Shown here piece by piece: positions 60,049-64,000 of a DNA stretch of 64,000 nt. The position numbers were made by a program, and so were the translations under genes. This DNA comes from Planosporangium thailandense. GTDB lineage: Bacteria; Actinomycetota; Actinomycetes; Mycobacteriales; Micromonosporaceae. The stretch lies in the NCBI RefSeq assembly GCF_011947195.1, contig NZ_JAATVY010000002.1, positions 124,001-188,000 on the forward strand, given 5' to 3'. Every line of letters starts with the position of its first letter. Position 1 is the first letter of the stretch. The notes under the pieces were generated by a model. The model saw only the letters and a program-made list of their open reading frames with translations, did not search any database and was not told the DNA's origin.

Positions 60049-60121
60049 TGGAGACGAGGGGACTCGAACCCCTAACCCCCGCCTTGCAAAGGCGGTGCTC
60101 TGCCAGTTGAGCTACGCCCCC
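60049..60121 (-). tRNA. tRNA-Ala (TGC)
   Basis: 73-nt gene: acceptor GGGGGCG/CGTCTCC with G-T pairs, anticodon stem CCGCC/GGCGG around TTTGCAA (anticodon TGC), T-loop GTTCGAG. CCA is not encoded. It follows tRNA-Ile and the DLW-39 gene downstream of gyrA and is the integration site of the insert. Confidence 0.97.
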
Positions 60122-60192
60122 GGGTACACCCGCGGCACCGGGTCCATTATCACGATGTCGCCTGACCGGCGACAGCCGGGGACGGTAAAGAC

Positions 60193-60321
60193 CTACCGCA
60201 GGTCGGGCGCCGTGGTGGCTTCGTGCCAGAGCGCCCGCTCCTCGTTGGCGGAACGGACCTTCTTCGCAATGACGACGGCGGCGCCGAGAACACCTGCGAG
60301 GATGATCAGCTTCTTCACCAT
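60193..60321 (-). CDS. DLW-39 family small protein
   Basis: 42 residues: MVKKLIILAGVLGAAVVIAKKVRSANEERALWHEATTAPDLR. A single membrane-like helix (4-20) and the family end ERALWHEATTAPDLR (the DLW motif is DLR here). Function unknown; the gene is conserved between the Ile and Ala tRNA genes near gyrA in actinobacteria. ATG at 60321 begins one nucleotide after the mature 3' end of tRNA-Ile, leaving no room for a leader: processing of the tRNA would give a leaderless message. Confidence 0.88.
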   Translation of the reverse strand: MVKKLIILAGVLGAAVVIAKKVRSANEERALWHEATTAPDLR

Positions 60322-60322
60322 G

Positions 60323-60396
60323 TGGGGCTAGCTGGAATCGAACCAGCGACCTCAGAGTTATCAGCTCTGCGCTCTAACCGACTGAGCTATAGCCCC
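60323..60396 (-). tRNA. tRNA-Ile (GAT)
   Basis: 74-nt gene: GGGGCTA/TAGCCCC acceptor, anticodon loop CTGATAA (GAT), D-loop AGTCGGTTA, T-loop GTTCGAT. Second member of the gyrA-DUF3566-tRNA block; 126 nt downstream of the DUF3566 stop. Confidence 0.97.
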
Positions 60397-60517
60397 GCAC
60401 CGACCGCTGCGATCCTTCGCAACGACGACGAGCAAGGTTACCGCACCCACCGCGCGGATCCCAAACCGGGTACGCCGCACCTGCATGGAGCGGGTGGCGC
60501 GGCGTACCCAAATGATG

Positions 60518-61402
60518 TCATTCCTTCTCGGCCAGCGTCAGCTCAATTCCACCGACGAGGTCCGAGCAGACGTTGTAAATGAAGGCGCTGAGCGTCGCCA
60601 AGGCCGTGAAGAGCACGACGTTGACCAGGCCGAGCAGCCCGGAGCCGAGGATGATCCCCTTAGCCGTGATCTTGAAGGCGCTCTTCGCCTCGCCACCCGT
60701 GGCGCCGACCATCTCGCTGAGGGCTTTGTTGACGCTACCGACGACCCCCATCGCGTCGAGTGCCATGTAGAGCACCGCGGTCGCGACCACGCCCACGATG
60801 AACAGCACGAACGACACCGCGAACGAGAACTTCATGACCGACCACGGATCAATGCGCTTGAGGTACAGCCGGGCGCGGCGAGGGCCTCGACTGGCCGCCG
60901 CCGCGACCGTGGTCCGGGCGCTGCGGATCACGTTGCCGACCCTGCTGCCGCCGCCACCGGCCCCCGAGCCACCGGACCCGCCGCCCACCTTGATCGGCTG
61001 GGTCACCAGGCCGGTGCCGACGGCGGCAGCACCGCGGACGCTCGCGCGGGCGACAGCGGGCGCACCGGCCCCGACCAGGTTCGGGTCGGCCGGTCCGCCC
61101 TCGGACGCGTCACCGCTCTCGTCCGTCGACGAGTCCGACTCCGGGAGCGAGTCGGGCGGCGGTGCCATGCCCGGTGCCCGGGTGAATTTGGGTGCGGTCG
61201 CGGCGCCGGCAGCGGCTGCCTTGGCCGACCCTCCGGTTGCAGAGTCCGCCGCGGGTTTGTCACCGGGCACCGTCGCGCGACCCACCACAGCGCCCCCAGC
61301 CTCGTCGTCGCCCGTAATGTCCTGGTCAAGGGCTTCGGACTCAGCGACGGCCGACTTCTTCTTCGGCTTTGCTGTTCCCGACTTCGCCTGGGTTTCCGTC
61401 AT
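60518..61402 (-). CDS. DUF3566 membrane protein
   Basis: 294 residues. The N-terminal ~185 residues are disordered and rich in Ala, Gly, Ser and acidic residues. The C-terminal DUF3566 part has two helices (SVMKFSFAVSFVLFIVGVVATAVLYMAL and KGIILGSGLLGLVNVVLFTALATLSAFIYNVCSDLVGGIELTL) and the conserved RARLYLKRIDPWSVMKFSF region. Related to CwsA in mycobacteria, a division and cell-shape protein that interacts with FhaA-type and CrgA partners. 3 nt after the gyrA stop, so co-transcribed with it. Confidence 0.92.
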   Translation of the reverse strand: MTETQAKSGTAKPKKKSAVAESEALDQDITGDDEAGGAVVGRATVPGDKPAADSATGGSAKAAAAGAATAPKFTRAPGMAPPPDSLPESDSSTDESGDASEGGPADPNLVGAGAPAVARASVRGAAAVGTGLVTQPIKVGGGSGGSGAGGGGSRVGNVIRSARTTVAAAASRGPRRARLYLKRIDPWSVMKFSFAVSFVLFIVGVVATAVLYMALDAMGVVGSVNKALSEMVGATGGEAKSAFKITAKGIILGSGLLGLVNVVLFTALATLSAFIYNVCSDLVGGIELTLAEKE

Positions 61403-61405
61403 TAA

Positions 61406-63931
61406 TTATTCCTGTTCGTCCGGCTCGTCAGCGTTGCGAGCAATCGCGACGAGGGTCACGCCATCCGGCAGGTCCATCAGCTTGACCCCCATTGTGTTCC
61501 GATCCCTCGTCCGGCGTACAGGCTTCACCGGAGTTCGGATCACCCCACCGTTAGAGGTGATGGCGAACAACTCGTCGTCCGGACTAATGACGACCGCACC
61601 CACCAGGCCCCCGCGGCGAGACGTGATTTTAGCTGTGAGGACGCCCTTCCCCCCGCGTCCCTGGACCGGATACTCCTCTATCGGTGTGCGCTTTGCGTAG
61701 CCGCCGTCCGTGGCGACCAGCACGTCCATACCCTCCCGCACAACTTCCATAGCAAGCAACTCGTCGCCATCCGCAAAACGCATTCCGATCACACCGGACG
61801 TCGCGCGGCCCATCGGACGGAGCGCGTCGTCGTTGGCGTTGAACCGGATGGCCTGTGCCTGCTTGCTGACCAGGAGAAGGTCCTCGTCGGGCGCCACGAG
61901 CGCGGCACTAACCAGTTCATCATCTTCGCGCAAGTTGATCGCGATGATGCCGCCGGACCGGTTGGAGTCGAACTCCTCCAGCCTGGTCTTCTTGACCAGG
62001 CCGTTCTTGGTCGCGAGCACCAGGTAGGGGGCCACCTGGTAGTCCGGGATCTGGATGACCTGGGTGATCGCCTCGTCCGGCTGGAAGGCCAGCAAGTTCG
62101 CGACGTGCTGGCCACGGGCGGTACGGGCGGCCTCGGGGAGCTCGTACGCCTTTGCCCGGTACACCCGGCCCTTGTTCGTGAAGAACAGGATCCAGTCGTG
62201 CGTGGAGGTCACGAAGAAGTGGCTGACGATGTCGTCCTGGCGCAGGCCGGCGCCGTTGACGCCCTTGCCGCCGCGCTTCTGCGAGCGGTACAGGTCGACC
62301 TTGGTGCGCTTCGCGTAACCCGTCCGCGTGATGGTGACCACAACGTCCTCGCGGGCGATCAGGTCCTCCATCGAGACCTCGCCGTCGAACGGGACGATCT
62401 TGGTGCGCCGGTCGTCGCCCCACTTCTCGACGATCGCCGCCAGCTCCTCGGAGACGATCTGGCGCTGCCGCTCCGGCTTCGCGAGGATGTCCATCAGGTC
62501 GGCGATCTCGATCTCGATCTTCGCCAACTCGTCGATGATCTTCTGGCGTTCCAGGGCGGCGAGCCGGCGCAGCTGCATGTCGAGGATCGCGGTCGCCTGG
62601 ACCTCGTCGATCGTCAGCAGCTCGATCAGGCCGTTGCGGGCCTCCTCCACCGTCGGCGACCGCCGGATCAACGCGATGACCTCGTCGAGGGCGTCGAGCG
62701 CCTTGACCAGACCGCGCAGGATGTGCGCCCGCTCCTCGGCCTTGCGCAGGCGGTAGCGGGTGCGCCGGACGATGACCTCGATCTGGTGCGCCACGTAGTA
62801 CCGGACGAACTGCGCGAGGTTGAGCGTGCGCGGCACGCCGTCGACCAGCGCAAGCATGTTCGCGCCGAACGTCTCCTGCAGCTGGGTGTGCTTGTACAGG
62901 TTGTTCAGCACGACCTTGGCCACGGCATCGCGCTTGAGCACGATCACCAGGCGCATGCCGGTACGGCCGGACGACTCGTCGCGGATGTCCGAGATACCGG
63001 TGAGCTTGCCTTCCTTGACCAGCTCCGCGATGCGCTCGGCCAGGTTGTCCGGGTTCACCTGGTACGGCAACTCCGTGACGACCAGGCTCGTGCGGCCCTT
63101 GCTGTCCTCGTCGACGTCGATCACCGCGCGCATGCGGATCGAGCCGCGCCCGGTGCGGTACGCCTCCTCGATCGCCGCCTGGCCCACGATCAGACCGGAC
63201 GTCGGGAAGTCCGGGCCCTTGACGATCTTGATCAGCTCGTCGAGGGTGGTCGCCTCGTCGGCCTCCGGGTGGTCCAGGCACCACTGCACGGCCTGCGCGA
63301 CCTCGCGGAGGTTGTGCGGCGGAATGCTCGTCGCCATACCGACCGCGATGCCGCTGGCGCCGTTGACGAGCAGGTTGGGGATGCGCGACGGCAGGATGGT
63401 GGGCTCCTGCGCCCGGCCGTCGTAGTTGGGGACGAAGTCGACGGTGTCCTCGTCGATGTCCCGCAGCATCTCCATGGCCAGCGGGTCGAGCTTCGACTCG
63501 GTGTACCGCATGGCGGCGGGCGGGTCGTTACCCGGCGAGCCGAAGTTTCCGTTGCCGTCCACCAACGGGTAGCGCAGCGACCACGGCTGGGCCATGCGGA
63601 CCAGCGCGTCGTAGATCGACGAGTCACCGTGCGGGTGGTACTGGCCCATCACGTCACCGACGACCCGGGAGCACTTCACGTACCCGCGCTCGGGCCGGTA
63701 ACCCGAGTCGTACATGGCGTACAGGATCTTGCGGTGGACGGGCTTGAGGCCGTCCCGGACATCGGGCAGGGCGCGACTGACGATCACGCTCATCGCGTAG
63801 TCGAGGTACGAGCGCTGCATCTCGACCTCGATGCCGACCGGTTCGATACGGCCCTGCAGCCCGACGGCCCCCTCGGGGCCGCCGACGGCCGGGTTGAGGT
63901 CCTCGCCGTTCGGACCCGTACTCTGCGTCAC
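61406..63931 (-). CDS. gyrA: DNA gyrase subunit A
   Basis: 841 residues. The winged-helix and tower region contains [20 protein letters not shown] and the active Tyr143 in AMRYTESK. Quinolone-determining positions equivalent to E. coli 83 and 87 are Ser104 and Asp108, i.e. wild type and expected to be susceptible. The C-terminal half has the pinwheel repeats with GyrA-box QRGGKG. GTG at 63931 follows AAGGAA 6 nt upstream. Introduces negative supercoils with GyrB, whose gene is expected just upstream, outside the window. Confidence 0.98.
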   Translation of the reverse strand: MTQSTGPNGEDLNPAVGGPEGAVGLQGRIEPVGIEVEMQRSYLDYAMSVIVSRALPDVRDGLKPVHRKILYAMYDSGYRPERGYVKCSRVVGDVMGQYHPHGDSSIYDALVRMAQPWSLRYPLVDGNGNFGSPGNDPPAAMRYTESKLDPLAMEMLRDIDEDTVDFVPNYDGRAQEPTILPSRIPNLLVNGASGIAVGMATSIPPHNLREVAQAVQWCLDHPEADEATTLDELIKIVKGPDFPTSGLIVGQAAIEEAYRTGRGSIRMRAVIDVDEDSKGRTSLVVTELPYQVNPDNLAERIAELVKEGKLTGISDIRDESSGRTGMRLVIVLKRDAVAKVVLNNLYKHTQLQETFGANMLALVDGVPRTLNLAQFVRYYVAHQIEVIVRRTRYRLRKAEERAHILRGLVKALDALDEVIALIRRSPTVEEARNGLIELLTIDEVQATAILDMQLRRLAALERQKIIDELAKIEIEIADLMDILAKPERQRQIVSEELAAIVEKWGDDRRTKIVPFDGEVSMEDLIAREDVVVTITRTGYAKRTKVDLYRSQKRGGKGVNGAGLRQDDIVSHFFVTSTHDWILFFTNKGRVYRAKAYELPEAARTARGQHVANLLAFQPDEAITQVIQIPDYQVAPYLVLATKNGLVKKTRLEEFDSNRSGGIIAINLREDDELVSAALVAPDEDLLLVSKQAQAIRFNANDDALRPMGRATSGVIGMRFADGDELLAMEVVREGMDVLVATDGGYAKRTPIEEYPVQGRGGKGVLTAKITSRRGGLVGAVVISPDDELFAITSNGGVIRTPVKPVRRTRDRNTMGVKLMDLPDGVTLVAIARNADEPDEQE

Positions 63932-63968
63932 GCGTCATTCCTTACTTCGTTGAACGCTCGGCTCGCCC

Positions 63969-63999
63969 TGTGGACACAGCCGGGATTTCCTGTGGATAA
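63969..63999. promoter_or_regulatory. DnaA-box-like sites upstream of gyrA
   Basis: TGTGGACAC (63969-63977, 8/9 to the complement of TTGTCCACA) and TGTGGATAA (63991-63999, exact complement of TTATCCACA), in the gyrA upstream region at the window edge. Confidence 0.5.
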
Positions 64000-64000
64000 G

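Larger units (their letters stand above)
56785..60075. mobile_element. Stranded 3.3-kb integrase-bearing insert at tRNA-Ala(TGC)
   Basis: Bounded by the damaged 3' copy of tRNA-Ala (56785-56811) and the intact tRNA-Ala (60049-60121). Contents: methyltransferase, DnaJ-type zinc-finger miniprotein, tRNA-Ser-derived scar, excisionase, tyrosine integrase. The integrase 3' end lies ~95 nt from the tRNA, the usual int-att arrangement. No replication (repSA), main transfer (tra) or conjugation genes are present, so this is a remnant of an AICE-like element or a satellite. Paired TTGTACT repeats lie near both ends. Confidence 0.75.

Overview
The window is high-GC actinobacterial DNA. Its gene content fits Micromonosporaceae: a fhaA-fhaB-pstP-ftsW-pbpA-pknA-pknB cluster, crgA, a class E sortase, and the gyrA / DUF3566 / tRNA-Ile / DLW-39 / tRNA-Ala block that lies close to the chromosomal origin in this order. 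The family assignment is inferred from gene order and protein sequences; no search was run. Most of the window is ordinary chromosome with one small, apparently stranded, integrase-bearing insert.

Layout. 1-3.3 kb: a truncated CNNM/CBS membrane protein and a membrane-anchored Fe-S oxidoreductase. 3.5-17.1 kb: the growth and division region. crgA, a DUF881 protein, class E sortase, a small membrane protein and pabA lie on the left; the minus-strand operon fhaA, fhaB, pstP, ftsW, pbpA, pknA, pknB joins Ser/Thr phosphorylation to septal and polar peptidoglycan synthesis. 17.3-19.4 kb: tRNA-Leu(CAG), a CDP-tyvelose-epimerase-like SDR and a WecG/TagA glycosyltransferase. 19.4-33.9 kb: adenosine deaminase, secreted subtilase, DUF397 protein, a PASTA-containing membrane protein with four tandem phosphoacceptor-like repeats, a GCS2-family ligase, YceI with a divergent MarR regulator, an HTH/NB-ARC/TPR regulator and a secreted FG-GAP-type repeat protein. 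33.9-39.8 kb: a leucine/isovalerate catabolic cluster (acyl-CoA dehydrogenase, carboxyltransferase, HMG-CoA lyase, biotin carboxylase, TetR) with two identical TetR-type operators. 40-56.5 kb: rhodanese, a secreted protein ending in seven tandem blades, SGNH hydrolase, an ECF/SigE-type sigma factor with its membrane partner, proS, CBS, SufE, YbaK, YbaB-like, rfbB, bluB under a cobalamin riboswitch, DinB, PaiB, ASCH and a membrane protein.

56.8-60.1 kb: a 3.3 kb insert between a damaged copy of the tRNA-Ala 3' end and the intact tRNA-Ala(TGC). It holds a methyltransferase, a DnaJ-type zinc-finger miniprotein, an excisionase and a tyrosine integrase. It also contains a second, tRNA-Ser-derived attachment scar fused to the excisionase gene. 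60-64 kb: tRNA-Ala, DLW-39, tRNA-Ile, DUF3566 protein and gyrA.

The least-explained signals are three: the double tRNA scars with paired TTGTACT repeats around the integrase module; a family of intergenic hairpins with GATC-bearing arms and a constant 20-nt loop (three copies, one covering the adenosine deaminase start); and clusters of DnaA-box-like 9-mers scattered over the origin-proximal region.
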